This document shows, in pieces, positions 24,920-34,200 of a stretch of 64,000 nt of DNA. The notes beneath the pieces were generated by a model that saw only the letters and a program-made list of their open reading frames with translations, did not search any database and had not been told where the DNA came from. The position numbers and the translations under genes were made by a program. Positions within the stretch are counted from its first letter, which is position 1. Each line of letters opens with the position of its first letter. The stretch is from Alkalimarinus sediminis (GTDB lineage Bacteria; Pseudomonadota; Gammaproteobacteria; Pseudomonadales; Oleiphilaceae): positions 62,001 to 126,000 of the forward strand of contig NZ_CP101527.1 in assembly GCF_026427595.1 (NCBI RefSeq), written 5' to 3'.

Positions 24920-26620
24920 TTAGTTGCCATGAATCTCTTTAAGCTTCTTTTGAGTTATCGGTCCCGCAATACCATCAACCGTTAATTGATGCTGGTGTTG
25001 AAACTGCCTGATAGCCGCTAATGTTTTTTTGCCTGTAATGCCATCAACGCTGCCTGCATGATGGTTAATATTATTAAGCCGAGCTTGAATGCCCTCGGTG
25101 GTTTCGATTTCAGCGAGTTGTTCCAGCTTGAGTGGTATTCGGTGGCTAGGGTTTTCTGAGAGACTATTACACCAGACTCTTAGTTCACCCTCAGTTGCAC
25201 GATAGGGTAAAGATTCATTGATGATACCGTCTTCAGCTAGTGTGCCTTCTAATTTATTATTGCCCGCAATTAATTGATAACGCTTTCCTGCTAGAGCATT
25301 GAGTTGATGATCATTGATTTTTAGACATATTTTATTGGGTTCAGGAGCCAGATAGATGGCCGCTATTTTGGACGGCTTATTCTTGAGGCTAGTTGGCTTG
25401 CCTTTAGAGGTTTTCAGCGCTATTTCGAGTGCTTCAATTGCATCACCGGCTGATCCAAAGTGTTGCTGTTTTGAATACTGCTTAACCGCGTCTAAAGAGG
25501 TTGTTTTAGCAATGAGGCTATCAACGCCAGATTCAAGTGCTTCAATCAGGTTCCACGACCATTGAGTTTCACTAAATGCCATTCGGAGGCCGTTGCGACC
25601 TAGTTGATATTCGTTATTAATTTTGTAAGGGACCCAAATATCTTGTAACGCATGGCCTTCGGAAGATCTAGCCGCTCTATGATCATGTTGATTAAAGCGT
25701 ATTTGATTTCTATACCATTCGACTCGACAATCACGCATTACGCTGTTTTCTGAAACCTCTAGTTCTCTCCACAACTTTCCTTTCCAGAATATGTAGAGCC
25801 AACCTTTGCCAAGTACAGTTGTATTGGTCTGTGCTGGATCTTCAAAATTATCTGTTGTAGAAGTTCTATGCACTGGTTTGATTGGGATGATTACGTTATC
25901 CCACTCTGGTTTCGAACGGCCCTGCCTGCTAGGTATTAGTTGATTGCTAGATAGTGGCAGCAACATCGGTGATGGCCCAGTGTTCATTCTAATGGCGAGT
26001 GATAACTTGCGTGCAGACTGAGATATATTTTGAAAGCAGACTAAGCTGCGGTGTGCGTCCCTGTTGTCATTTTCTGCAACCTGAGCGTTAGAAGGTTCAT
26101 TATCTAATTTGTTGAGTATAAGAAACTGGTCATCTGCTAGGTTGCGGCCAGCAATTTCAATAGTGAGGTGATACTCAAGCTTCTCAGACTCTATTTGAGA
26201 GGGCTTGTAGGTTGTTGCTTTATTGGGGGGGACGAAAGCATTTGACCGGGGCGTGCCGGGTTGCTTTTTCGTCAGGGCGCTTACCGAGTCTTTTGTAATG
26301 CTATGGGCTTCAAGATAACGGTTTTTTGGGTGTTTAGCTGATTGGGTGTCATCATTTGGTTGTACCGCGATGAGTTTCCCGCTGGCAAGTTGTTGCTGGA
26401 TCTCTTTAATTTGCTGGTGAAAGAAAACACTAGAAGAGAGTTGGTGAGTAATACCGGGGTTGTGGTTCAGAAGTAATTCTACGAACTCATGGCAGCTCCT
26501 AAAGCGTCCTACTTGACGGTTAGGGTTGGAAAAATCAAGGGGTTTTCCTGCTTGTGCTAAGTCATAACCTGAGGGGTAAATATCGAATATTGATCCCTGA
26601 ATATTGGTACGTATTTTCAT
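24920..26620 (-). CDS. Peptidoglycan-binding protein with effector-like motif block
   Basis: A 566-residue protein. The C-terminal 70 residues are a PG_binding_1 domain (IQARLNNIN, then VDGITGKKTLAAIRQFQ and LTVDGIAGPITQKKL). The middle holds GWLYIFWKGKLWREL and, about 75 residues later, ETQWSWNLIEAL. These echo GWLYVYREGVLWKEF and SIQWPWVLL, spaced alike in the big effector, so both probably share an N-terminal delivery-related domain. No catalytic motif or signal peptide is visible. It may be a T6SS cargo, adaptor or loading partner that contacts the cell wall. It lies upstream of immunity 4 on the same strand, 43 bp from its start. Confidence 0.65.
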   Translation of the reverse strand: MKIRTNIQGSIFDIYPSGYDLAQAGKPLDFSNPNRQVGRFRSCHEFVELLLNHNPGITHQLSSSVFFHQQIKEIQQQLASGKLIAVQPNDDTQSAKHPKNRYLEAHSITKDSVSALTKKQPGTPRSNAFVPPNKATTYKPSQIESEKLEYHLTIEIAGRNLADDQFLILNKLDNEPSNAQVAENDNRDAHRSLVCFQNISQSARKLSLAIRMNTGPSPMLLPLSSNQLIPSRQGRSKPEWDNVIIPIKPVHRTSTTDNFEDPAQTNTTVLGKGWLYIFWKGKLWRELEVSENSVMRDCRVEWYRNQIRFNQHDHRAARSSEGHALQDIWVPYKINNEYQLGRNGLRMAFSETQWSWNLIEALESGVDSLIAKTTSLDAVKQYSKQQHFGSAGDAIEALEIALKTSKGKPTSLKNKPSKIAAIYLAPEPNKICLKINDHQLNALAGKRYQLIAGNNKLEGTLAEDGIINESLPYRATEGELRVWCNSLSENPSHRIPLKLEQLAEIETTEGIQARLNNINHHAGSVDGITGKKTLAAIRQFQHQHQLTVDGIAGPITQKKLKEIHGN

Positions 26621-26841
26621 CGACGGCCTCCTGCCGAGCGGTTGTATGATATTTGTCGTTCGGTAGCTCGTAGCCCCATACTAGTGGATACTACTTATTC
26701 GCTTACCGGCTTCCGCGTACAGACTTCATCCTGAGTCTGATCAATAATAACCCCATGTTGAAACAACCAGTAGGGCGTTTTTTCATTTCTCCTTTCGAGT
26801 AGCAAATGCTTTGTTGAACTCAGCGGTACAAGCTCTCATTT

Positions 26842-26874
26842 AGGGAGGGCATTGATGCTCTCCCTTTTTTTTGC
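26842..26874 (+). terminator. Intrinsic terminator with no evident upstream gene
   Basis: A short stem (agggag / ctccct) extended by a partly paired loop (ggcattgatgct) is followed by an eight-T run. It points along the + strand, yet both neighbouring genes are on the minus strand. It could end a small RNA or be the tail of a lost gene. The 26621-26907 interval contains no recognisable coding sequence. Confidence 0.55.
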
Positions 26875-26907
26875 TTCTTTATTATGGCCAGAAGCCGAAG
26901 TTACATG

Positions 26908-27405
26908 CTACTCAATGTGCTGCACCCGTTTCCAGGTTTCTTGTAGAATCAATGCGTCATTGGCTGCTCGATGAGTGACAATGGCCATTTCGTTAATCAC
27001 CAACTGTCGGACATTTTGCCATTGGTTAATTTGCTCACTATTGAGTAGCATCGAAATCGAGTCTAAATGAAAAGCCGGTTTGGCTTTGGCAGCTTTAAAT
27101 AAACGGTGCAGCCAGAAGCTATCGAAGGTCCAGGCATCACAAAAAATATCACCGCTTAGTAGTGTGTTCATTTCGCGGACGACTTTGCTAATCTCAAACC
27201 CTTCTTCGATGAGCTGTTGTCTGCTAATACCATGAATCTCTTCTGCAGACTCGGACCAATCACTCCATAGAACATGAGGTTTAATTAGCCAGCTATGAGT
27301 GCTGCTGTCTGGAAGGCAAACGCCTACCTCAATAGGGTAACTTGAAATAAGATCTAGGCTGGATGCTTCAAAATCAATAAAAACCGGTTGTGATGAAGAG
27401 TTCAT
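26908..27405 (-). CDS. DEDDh-type 3'-5' exonuclease (RNase T/PolIII epsilon-like)
   Basis: A small exonuclease-fold protein (165 residues from the ATG at 27405). Exo I is FIDFEAS, exo II contains D in CDAWTFDSFWL, and exo III is HRAANDA, giving the DEDDh quartet. Related proteins remove nucleotides from 3' ends of DNA or RNA. It lacks extra domains, so the substrate is not clear. An in-frame TTG at 27465 would add 20 residues; the ATG is preferred because FIDFEAS begins only 9 residues after it, as in the family. Confidence 0.8.
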   Translation of the reverse strand: MNSSSQPVFIDFEASSLDLISSYPIEVGVCLPDSSTHSWLIKPHVLWSDWSESAEEIHGISRQQLIEEGFEISKVVREMNTLLSGDIFCDAWTFDSFWLHRLFKAAKAKPAFHLDSISMLLNSEQINQWQNVRQLVINEMAIVTHRAANDALILQETWKRVQHIE

Positions 27406-27500
27406 TTTAAATGGAGGGCTGCGCTCTAGTGATTGTTGATTTTGAAACCGAAGGGCTATGGACAAGCGTTATAGTAACGGTTTTGCCATTGCCCCTGCAA

Positions 27501-28178
27501 TTAGTTATTACTGTTCTGTGAGGCAGCTTTAGAAAGCGCATTTGAGGCAGGACCTGTTAAGGGGGTATAGATAAGTTGATTACCTGCAATTTCTGGGAAG
27601 TAAACAATCATTCTTGAGCCTGTCTCTTGCTGTTTATGATAGATCACCGTGAGTAGCCCCGGTCGTTCATCTGCAAGATACTTAATCATATCTTTATGAC
27701 TATCTTGTGACAGGTCTATTAACACAGTGCTATCACTAGACTTAAACCCTTCAGCACCGAACAGTAACTGAGTGACGTGCTTTCTGAGTTTTTGAAAGTC
27801 AGGGTTTTTAGGCTCTTCTGCAATCTCTTCTGCAGCGGTCACAGCACGAGCCTCAGCAAGTGCGCTATCAGATACTTGGATCTCTTCAAATGTTGGTGCA
27901 ATGCCAGCAGCAGTAGAAGGAAGTGATTCAATCTGTTGTAGAGATGCTAACCCTTCGGCGCTACTGTCTAATGTACTGTTGGGACTAATGCCTAGGATGA
28001 ACCATGAGGCGGCGCTGGCCAAAAGTAGCAGCCCTGTAAGGGGGCGGGCCGTAGTTTTTGCAGCAACCTTCGCAGGTATTGGTTTTATTAGTTGATAACC
28101 CGCAATCAATGATAATAGTGCTGCGGCCATGCAAATAGCAGTGATGGTCATGGATACTATCTCGGTTTCTGGTTGCAT
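27501..28178 (-). CDS. Hypothetical membrane-anchored protein
   Basis: About 225 residues. Two hydrophobic helices lie near the N-terminus (about residues 9-30 and 45-65), followed by an Ala/Glu-rich linker and a soluble C-terminal domain of roughly 90 residues. The ATG at 28178 is chosen over 28184 because AGAGGGG is at better spacing. No family is recognised. It is upstream of the exonuclease on the same strand (35 bp to its longest open frame), so they may be co-transcribed. The topology suggests an inner-membrane protein with a periplasmic or cytosolic C-domain. Confidence 0.6.
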   Translation of the reverse strand: MQPETEIVSMTITAICMAAALLSLIAGYQLIKPIPAKVAAKTTARPLTGLLLLASAASWFILGISPNSTLDSSAEGLASLQQIESLPSTAAGIAPTFEEIQVSDSALAEARAVTAAEEIAEEPKNPDFQKLRKHVTQLLFGAEGFKSSDSTVLIDLSQDSHKDMIKYLADERPGLLTVIYHKQQETGSRMIVYFPEIAGNQLIYTPLTGPASNALSKAASQNSNN

Positions 28179-28444
28179 GGTCATCCCCTCTGTGAACGCA
28201 CTTTGTCTACTTAAAAGTATACAAGTATTTAGTTTAGGTATAGCAGATTACTGTAAGCGTCGTTTGGATTTTTGTATTAAATGCGGTTCTTGTCACTAAT
28301 CACAGCGATGGGTCAAAGGGTAATTATTAGGCAATAAACTTCCACCTAGCTGGATGCAGTCGTACAATAGCCACTCTAGACAGAAACTTTGCTGATGGCT
28401 AACGCGCTGTTTAACACATTTTGAAAATTAATGATTGGAATACT

Positions 28445-29107
28445 ATGTCTGAAAAAGTCGTTGTGATTTATTCTGGAGGGATGGACTCCTTCACCTTGTT
28501 GCACCAAGCGATTAAAGATGGAAAGCAGGTTTATGCGTTATCGTTTAACTATGGGCAGCGGCACTCAAAAGAGCTTCATTACGCTCAGAAGGTGTGCGAT
28601 GAGTTGGCAATCCCTCATAAAATTGTTGATATTACGGCGATTAATCAACTGTTGTTAGGGTCCTCTCTAACTGATGACATTGAAATTCCAGAAGGGCACT
28701 ATGAAGAAGAAAGCATGAAGTCGACAGTGGTGCCCAATCGCAATATGATCATGCTCTCACTGGCTGTTGGTTATGCGGTTTCGATTCAAGCGGTAGCGGT
28801 ATATTATGGTGCCCATGGTGGCGATCATGCTATTTATCCTGATTGTAGACCTGAATTTATTGAGAAGATGAATGCGGTTTCACAAGTTGCGAACTATGAA
28901 GCCGTGGATATTATTGCGCCGTTCTCCCATCATAACAAAATTGATATTTTGCGTATGGGGCTAGAGATCGGACTCGACTATGGCAAAACCTGGACCTGCT
29001 ACAACGGGCGAGATCGAGCCTGTGGAAAGTGCGGCTCATGCCAAGAGCGCTTAGAAGCGTTCGCCAAAAACGGGATGACCGACCCGCTCCCTTACGAACT
29101 CGTTTAA
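28445..29107 (+). CDS. queC: 7-cyano-7-deazaguanine synthase QueC
   Basis: Converts 7-carboxy-7-deazaguanine to preQ0 with ATP and ammonia, a step to queuosine-modified tRNA. The ATP-pyrophosphatase P-loop SGGMDS is near the start. The zinc-binding Cys cluster CGKCGSC lies near the C-terminus, with a further Cys in [11 protein letters not shown]. The ATG at 28445 is chosen over a TTG at 28421 because family members begin with a short lead to the [10 protein letters not shown] strand. Length of 220 residues is normal. queE follows after 27 bp, the preceding step in the pathway, so these form an operon. QueD and QueF are not in the window. Confidence 0.96.
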   Translation: MSEKVVVIYSGGMDSFTLLHQAIKDGKQVYALSFNYGQRHSKELHYAQKVCDELAIPHKIVDITAINQLLLGSSLTDDIEIPEGHYEEESMKSTVVPNRNMIMLSLAVGYAVSIQAVAVYYGAHGGDHAIYPDCRPEFIEKMNAVSQVANYEAVDIIAPFSHHNKIDILRMGLEIGLDYGKTWTCYNGRDRACGKCGSCQERLEAFAKNGMTDPLPYELV

Positions 29108-29134
29108 TTTTCGTTATTTCCTGAAAGGAAAATC

Positions 29135-29842
29135 ATGTCCAGCGTTAATGTATATCGCGTTAAAGAGATGTTCTACAGCTTGCAAGGAGAGGGCGCTCAG
29201 TCAGGCCGTGCGTCTGTTTTTTGCCGATTCAGCAAGTGTAATTTATGGACGGGGCGTGAACGAGATCGTGCCGATGCGGTCTGTAACTTCTGCGATACCG
29301 ATTTTGTTGGCACCGACGGCCAAAATGGTGGTACTTTTGACACTCCCAAAGCGTTAGCCGCTGCAATTCAGGCGCTATGGGATGGAGGACAACAGACTAT
29401 CGCAGACACCGCTTCAGTGGCAAACAATCGAGTTAAGCCTTATGTCATATTCACGGGCGGCGAGCCGCTGCTGCAGCTTGATGAAACCCTGATTGATGAG
29501 ATGCACTTATCGGGGTTTGAGGTCGGTGTTGAAACCAATGGCACTCGCCCTGCCCCCAAAGGCATAGATTGGCTTTGTGTTAGCCCTAAAGCCGATGCTG
29601 AGGTGGTGTTGACGCAGTGTGACGAAGTAAAGCTGGTTTACCCTCAACCATTGGCGCCTCCTGAACGTTTTAATAATATCGACGCACAACACTATTTCTT
29701 ATCACCTATGGCTGACCCTGCTGTAATAACTGGTCGAGATGAGAAAAAAGCAAATAACATGAGGCTTGCTACTGCTTACTGTCTGGCTCACCCCCAGTGG
29801 CGACTTACACTTCAGATGCACAAAATTTTAGGTATTGATTAA
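29135..29842 (+). CDS. queE: 7-carboxy-7-deazaguanine synthase QueE (radical SAM)
   Basis: Radical-SAM enzyme that rearranges carboxytetrahydropterin to 7-carboxy-7-deazaguanine. The cluster-binding cysteines are in CRFSKCNLW and CNFCDTDF, with the long spacing between first and second Cys typical of the gammaproteobacterial QueE type. TGGEPLLQ is the SAM-contacting GGE motif. Length 235 residues. It follows queC by 27 bp with aggaaa before its ATG, and an HD-domain phosphohydrolase follows 43 bp later. Its product is the QueC substrate. Confidence 0.95.
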   Translation: MSSVNVYRVKEMFYSLQGEGAQSGRASVFCRFSKCNLWTGRERDRADAVCNFCDTDFVGTDGQNGGTFDTPKALAAAIQALWDGGQQTIADTASVANNRVKPYVIFTGGEPLLQLDETLIDEMHLSGFEVGVETNGTRPAPKGIDWLCVSPKADAEVVLTQCDEVKLVYPQPLAPPERFNNIDAQHYFLSPMADPAVITGRDEKKANNMRLATAYCLAHPQWRLTLQMHKILGID

Positions 29843-29885
29843 ACGATACTGTTGATCATGTAATAACCTTCAGGAACTCAATGCA

Positions 29886-30584
29886 ATGTTAAGTTTAAGA
29901 GATATAGTTCGAAGTGGTCATGTAGTGCGCTGGAATAGCGTGAAGCATGGCAGGCCGCAATATTTGGCCGAACATCATTATATGGTCACGATGATTGCTA
30001 GAGCACTGGCAAGACGAGTACTGAGTGCCGAATACTATACCGCTGAAAGACAGATTTTATTGGTTGACTACTGCCTTAACCATGATTTACCAGAACTTAT
30101 AGGCGGTGATCTACCCTCAGTTAGCAAGCGCAAGCTCGAAGCGATGCTAGGCGACCAAGCTGAAGTGTTTAAACAGTTTGACTATGAGATTCACCCACCA
30201 CTGCGCACGCTCGATAAAAAAATGCATAACACCCCTCTTAAAGAGATTGCCAAGTTAGCAGACTGGGCTGATGCAATTGTCTATATTCAGCAAGAGGGTC
30301 AGGGGAACTACGAAGCCAAAATAACCCAGCAAGCGGTTAATGCATTGGTTTCATTTTTACCTGAAACTGTACTGAAAGATGCCGGAGTTCAAGAGAAAGT
30401 AGACTCCTTTTTCAAGCAGCCGATTTCACACACTCATAGTATCGAAATGAAACTCAAACAAGCCTATGCCGATAAGATTGTGAATGCACAGGCTACTTAT
30501 CCAGAGTTTAACTGGGAAGAAGCGGGCCATGTTTTGGAGGAGTTACTAGAAGGAGAGGATGCTCAGATTAAGTTTGAGTATTGA
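29886..30584 (+). CDS. HD-domain 5'-deoxynucleotidase-like protein (YfbR family)
   Basis: A 232-residue HD phosphohydrolase similar in layout to YfbR, which dephosphorylates deoxynucleoside 5'-monophosphates. RSGHVVRWN near the N-terminus, HH in AEHHYMV, the metal pair in NHDLPELIGGD, and a later acidic AKLADWADA give the expected ligands and fold. It follows queE by 43 bp on the same strand. YfbR is not a queuosine enzyme, so the link may be only co-transcription. I leave out a gene symbol because its orthology to E. coli yfbR cannot be tested here. Confidence 0.82.
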   Translation: MLSLRDIVRSGHVVRWNSVKHGRPQYLAEHHYMVTMIARALARRVLSAEYYTAERQILLVDYCLNHDLPELIGGDLPSVSKRKLEAMLGDQAEVFKQFDYEIHPPLRTLDKKMHNTPLKEIAKLADWADAIVYIQQEGQGNYEAKITQQAVNALVSFLPETVLKDAGVQEKVDSFFKQPISHTHSIEMKLKQAYADKIVNAQATYPEFNWEEAGHVLEELLEGEDAQIKFEY

Positions 30585-30665
30585 TCGATTTTTACTCTCT
30601 GTTTGAATCAATGCTACCCTGCATGTAATATTGAAAAAATATAACTATAAGGTAGTACTCACTTT

Positions 30666-31460
30666 ATGATATTGAGTCAGTTTAAGCTGTATTTAATTCG
30701 CTCTGTATTATTGATTATTGTCGGTATGACCGTTTCAGTTGTGCAGGCGGAAACGGTCATTAAGGTCGGTGGTTATGAATTCCCGCCTTTTGTTTACTCT
30801 AAAAATATGGAGCGAGCTCACGGCGCAACAATCGATATGATAGCGTCGCTCAATCAAGTACAAGATGAGTACCATTTCGAGTACTTTCCGACCTCTTCCA
30901 AACGTCGCTACATGGATTTTGCAGCCGGACGTTATGACCTCATAATGTTCGAGAACATAGAGTGGGGCTGGCAAGAGCAGGCGGTTGAGCAGTCCAAGGT
31001 CTTTATGAAGGGCGGAGAGGTTTATATTGCCTACAACCGACCAGACCGAGACCAACATTTTTTCGACGATATGGCAAACAGACGAATGGTCGGTATTCTA
31101 GGGTACCACTACGGGTTTACGGACTTTAATGCTGATGAAAACTACTTAGCTGAACACTTTAATGTGTTACTTTCGACTGATCACTTAAGGAGCATCCGGC
31201 TTATTCTAGCTGATCGCCCTGAGTTGGCTGAAATTGCTGTAGTGACTCGATCGTTTTTGCGTCAATATCTTATTGATAACCCTGAGCATGAAAAACAACT
31301 GCTGATCTCTGATAAATTTGATCAGGTGTATCAGCATCGTATACTAGTCCGAGATAACGCAAGTATTACGGTGGATAAGGTTAATCAGCTAATCAAAAAA
31401 TTAGAGGTTGAGGGTGTGCTTGATACCGTGAGAGCTCGTTATGGGCTTGATGGCATTTAG
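30666..31460 (+). CDS. Periplasmic solute-binding protein, SBP_bac_3 family
   Basis: A 264-residue protein with a Sec signal (about residues 1-30, cleavage after VQA) and a type-II periplasmic binding fold (VIKVGGYEFPPFVYSKN, then the extracellular solute-binding family pattern to the end). No transporter permease or ATPase gene is adjacent, and it is followed by a strong terminator. Solo proteins of this family are often orphan sensors or feed distant transporters. The ligand is unknown; amino acids are most common in the family. Confidence 0.8.
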   Translation: MILSQFKLYLIRSVLLIIVGMTVSVVQAETVIKVGGYEFPPFVYSKNMERAHGATIDMIASLNQVQDEYHFEYFPTSSKRRYMDFAAGRYDLIMFENIEWGWQEQAVEQSKVFMKGGEVYIAYNRPDRDQHFFDDMANRRMVGILGYHYGFTDFNADENYLAEHFNVLLSTDHLRSIRLILADRPELAEIAVVTRSFLRQYLIDNPEHEKQLLISDKFDQVYQHRILVRDNASITVDKVNQLIKKLEVEGVLDTVRARYGLDGI

Positions 31461-31504
31461 CAAGAGCCATTTTATCGACCCTCAAAAGGGTTAGTGCTAA
31501 AAAT

Positions 31505-31533
31505 ACAGGCAGGGTGTTAACGACCCTGCCTGT
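31505..31533. terminator. Bidirectional terminator between convergent genes
   Basis: A perfect 11-bp stem (acaggcagggt / accctgcctgt) with a 7-nt loop lies between the solute-binding protein stop and the convergent desaturase stop. Confidence 0.75.
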
Positions 31534-31537
31534 AGCT

Positions 31538-32752
31538 TTAAGCCGCTTTTACCACGGTTAGGGGTAAATCTGAAGGTGCGGTAGTTTTAACTTTCGGCTT
31601 TATAGCTGACTTCTTCTTACTCAGCATTTTCCCTATTATCGGCCATTTTTCACGTTCTGGCACTGAATACTTCACCAGTCGTTGGGCAACTGTTTTTAGC
31701 ATGGGCGCCATCTTACCGGTGTGATAAGGAACACCATAGCGTTCACAAATTTCTTTTACCTTGGGGCCCATTTCACGATAACGCCAAGCGGGAATATCGG
31801 GGTACAAATGATGTTCAACCTGATGGCTTAGGTGCCCGCTCATAATATGGGTGAGCAAGCTGCCTTCAAAGTTGCTAGACCCTAGTATCTGTCGTAAATA
31901 CCACTGCCCTTTAGTTTCGGCTTCCATCTCTTTTTCGGTAAAAGTGAAGTTGCCGTCTGGTAAGTGTCCGCAGTAGATGACGGCATAGGCCCATACGTTC
32001 CTTATCACTTGTGCTGATATATTACCTGCCAGTACTTTAGGTGCTAGGGGGCCTGCTAAGAGTGGGTAGAAAACATACTCTTTAAGGCCTTTTTTACTAC
32101 TTTTAGTGGCAAACTCTTTGAGTTCTTGCAACAGCTCACTTTTTGGTAATAGCTCCGCATGTTCCTCAGGGCGTAACCACTTGGGTAAAATATATTGAGG
32201 TATTTGCAGGTCATATAGCGACACCGCAAACTCAAACACCAGGCCACTTGCAGGGCTTATAATGGGTTGAAGAAGATGTATAGGCTTCCACTTGACCTCA
32301 TCAGATAACCGAAACATACCGAAACCATAATCAGTGTCTTTACCAATCACATTGGTGTACGCATGATGGTGGTGATTATGAGCACGTTTCCAATTTTTTG
32401 CAGTGCCGGTCATGGTCCATTCATAGTGGTCGGAGTTGATTTCAGGGTCTTCCATAAAATCATATTGGCCATGAATGACATTGTGGCCTATCTCCATGTT
32501 TTCCAGAATGTGCGATGCGCTAAGGCTTGCTACGCCTAATGCCCAGCTAACAGGTTCAAGGCTAAAATGAATTAACAAACGTCCGGAAAGCTCTAGGTAT
32601 CTTTTTATCTCGATCATATTTTGAATATGATCAATATCGTCTTTGCCTATTTTTGCTTCAATTGACTGCCTTAACTCATCAAGCTCTTTTTGAAACCCGT
32701 TAATCTGCTGAGGCGTGAGGTCTGGCTTTAGGGTGGGGTCTATTGTTGTCAT
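31538..32752 (-). CDS. Membrane fatty-acid desaturase
   Basis: A 404-residue di-iron desaturase. Three histidine boxes are present: HNVIHGQYD (HxxxxH), HNHHHHAY (HxxHH) and HQVEHHLYPD (HxxHH), the last as in front-end and acyl-CoA desaturases. The ATG at 32752 has AAGGA at good spacing; the open frame extends further but into the preceding gene's end. The upstream gene encodes a flavin and 2Fe-2S reductase ending 10 bp before this start. The pair is the expected electron-transfer unit (like DesC/DesB of Pseudomonas). It probably adjusts membrane fluidity by introducing double bonds. Substrate chain length and position are unknown. Confidence 0.9.
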   Translation of the reverse strand: MTTIDPTLKPDLTPQQINGFQKELDELRQSIEAKIGKDDIDHIQNMIEIKRYLELSGRLLIHFSLEPVSWALGVASLSASHILENMEIGHNVIHGQYDFMEDPEINSDHYEWTMTGTAKNWKRAHNHHHHAYTNVIGKDTDYGFGMFRLSDEVKWKPIHLLQPIISPASGLVFEFAVSLYDLQIPQYILPKWLRPEEHAELLPKSELLQELKEFATKSSKKGLKEYVFYPLLAGPLAPKVLAGNISAQVIRNVWAYAVIYCGHLPDGNFTFTEKEMEAETKGQWYLRQILGSSNFEGSLLTHIMSGHLSHQVEHHLYPDIPAWRYREMGPKVKEICERYGVPYHTGKMAPMLKTVAQRLVKYSVPEREKWPIIGKMLSKKKSAIKPKVKTTAPSDLPLTVVKAA

Positions 32753-32762
32753 GGTGATGTCC

Positions 32763-33935
32763 TTATAGCTCAACGGTGGTAGCGGTTTTAGCAACAGAAA
32801 CACAGGGTAAGATGTAATCGCCCTCTTCGGTTGATACTTCGCCAGTCACTAGGTTAACGGTGGTGCCTGACTGCTTTTTACAGCGACAGGTTTTACAGAT
32901 TCCAATACGGCAAGCGGCTGCGGGGTTAAGACCGGCAGCTTCTGCTTCTTCTAGAATGGTTTTTGACGATGCCGCCTGAACCGCTTTATTGATTGAGGTA
33001 AAGCTGAGCTCAGCTGAGTACCCTAACTCAGCAGCACCGCTGAGATCGGCGGTAAAGTTTTCAAGGTGCAATTGCGCCGGGTTAAATTCCAGTTTGTTTA
33101 GAATGCTGATAGTTGCCTTCATAAACGGCTGAGGACCACAGAGATAGATCTCTCTTTCAAGAATATCTGGCACGACCTCACTGACCTGCTTTTCATTAAT
33201 GCGGCCTTCAAGAGACTCACCAGAGAGCGCCTCTCGCTCTACTGAAAATAGAATTGAAAGGTTGGGGTGACTCTTTGCCAGTGCTGTGAGTTCATCGTGG
33301 AAAATAATATCACTTGGGCTTTGGGCGTAATTTAAAAAGACAATATCGCTACGGTTACCAGTCTGACTCAAATAGCGCAGCATAGACATAACGGGCGTGA
33401 TGCCACTGCCGGCAGAGAGCATGAGCAGTTTGCCAGCCGGTTGATAAGGTAAAACAAAGCTACCTTGTGGTTGGCTAACATTGATCTGGTCGCCAGGCGT
33501 TAGATGATCAAAAAGCCAATTTGACGCGACGCCATGATTAACGCGCTTTACCGTAATCGAAAACTCATCAGCTGTTTTAGGGCTTGAAGAGAGGGTGTAA
33601 GTGCGTACAACTCTGTCACCGTTAGCGGTAAATTCGATATTGATATGTGCGCCCGCTTTGTATGGTTTGAGTGGCGTCTCAGTACTAAAAAAATAGCTTT
33701 TGGTGTCATGTGTTTCGAGTGTGGTGCGTATGACGGTTGCTAGAATATGTGGCGAAGCAGTGTCGTTCACTGATTCTGCAGTAGGTGCGTTGTTGAGTTG
33801 CAGGCGATCAGTGGTTAGCGCTTTGAGCTGAGTTAATGTACGCCGCACGGTGTTGCCTAAGGAGCCGGATATAGTTTCTACGACTGAATTGATTTCATGC
33901 TTCGACACGTCAGTGGTGTTTGTCGTGATGTCCAT
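32763..33935 (-). CDS. Flavin/2Fe-2S ferredoxin-type oxidoreductase, desaturase partner
   Basis: A 390-residue NAD(P)H-dependent electron-transfer protein. The FAD-binding RTYTLSS motif, the nucleotide-binding GSGITPVMS and a C-terminal plant-type 2Fe-2S domain (CRIGICKTC with a final C in YILPC) appear in that order. The ATG at 33935 follows AGGGGGT; longer starts upstream lack a ribosome-binding site. It reads directly into the desaturase and should supply its electrons. In Pseudomonas the matching genes are controlled by a TetR-type regulator, but none is adjacent here. The 478-bp upstream interval holds repeats. Confidence 0.92.
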   Translation of the reverse strand: MDITTNTTDVSKHEINSVVETISGSLGNTVRRTLTQLKALTTDRLQLNNAPTAESVNDTASPHILATVIRTTLETHDTKSYFFSTETPLKPYKAGAHINIEFTANGDRVVRTYTLSSSPKTADEFSITVKRVNHGVASNWLFDHLTPGDQINVSQPQGSFVLPYQPAGKLLMLSAGSGITPVMSMLRYLSQTGNRSDIVFLNYAQSPSDIIFHDELTALAKSHPNLSILFSVEREALSGESLEGRINEKQVSEVVPDILEREIYLCGPQPFMKATISILNKLEFNPAQLHLENFTADLSGAAELGYSAELSFTSINKAVQAASSKTILEEAEAAGLNPAAACRIGICKTCRCKKQSGTTVNLVTGEVSTEEGDYILPCVSVAKTATTVEL

Positions 33936-34200
33936 TGTTGACCCCCTAATCTGATACTGCAGATAGCTAATGATTTTGAGCTTACAGGTGTAAGCTATGA
34001 TCAAGATATATAATAAGTGAACATGTGTCAACGGTTAGTCGGATGGTGGTCGAGGGGTAAAATAATAGCTATAAGAATTAAAGCTATATAAAACAGATAT
34101 ATAAGTGATTAATATGAGAAGGTATTAATTTATAATGAAGTGTACGGGTGTATACTAAGGTTGTTGAAGGTGTCATGTATGAGCTAAGTTTGATTTACTC

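Noticed and set aside
24877-24930. Longer immunity 4 start at 24930
   Set aside because: The extra 18 residues are the overlap with the neighbouring gene's end and are absent from the three paralogues, which all begin with MKPGYIL after AAGGA.
26621-26841. Possible transposase remnant
   Set aside because: Short in-frame runs exist in more than one frame but none matches a transposase motif I know, and no terminal inverted repeats or target duplications were found.
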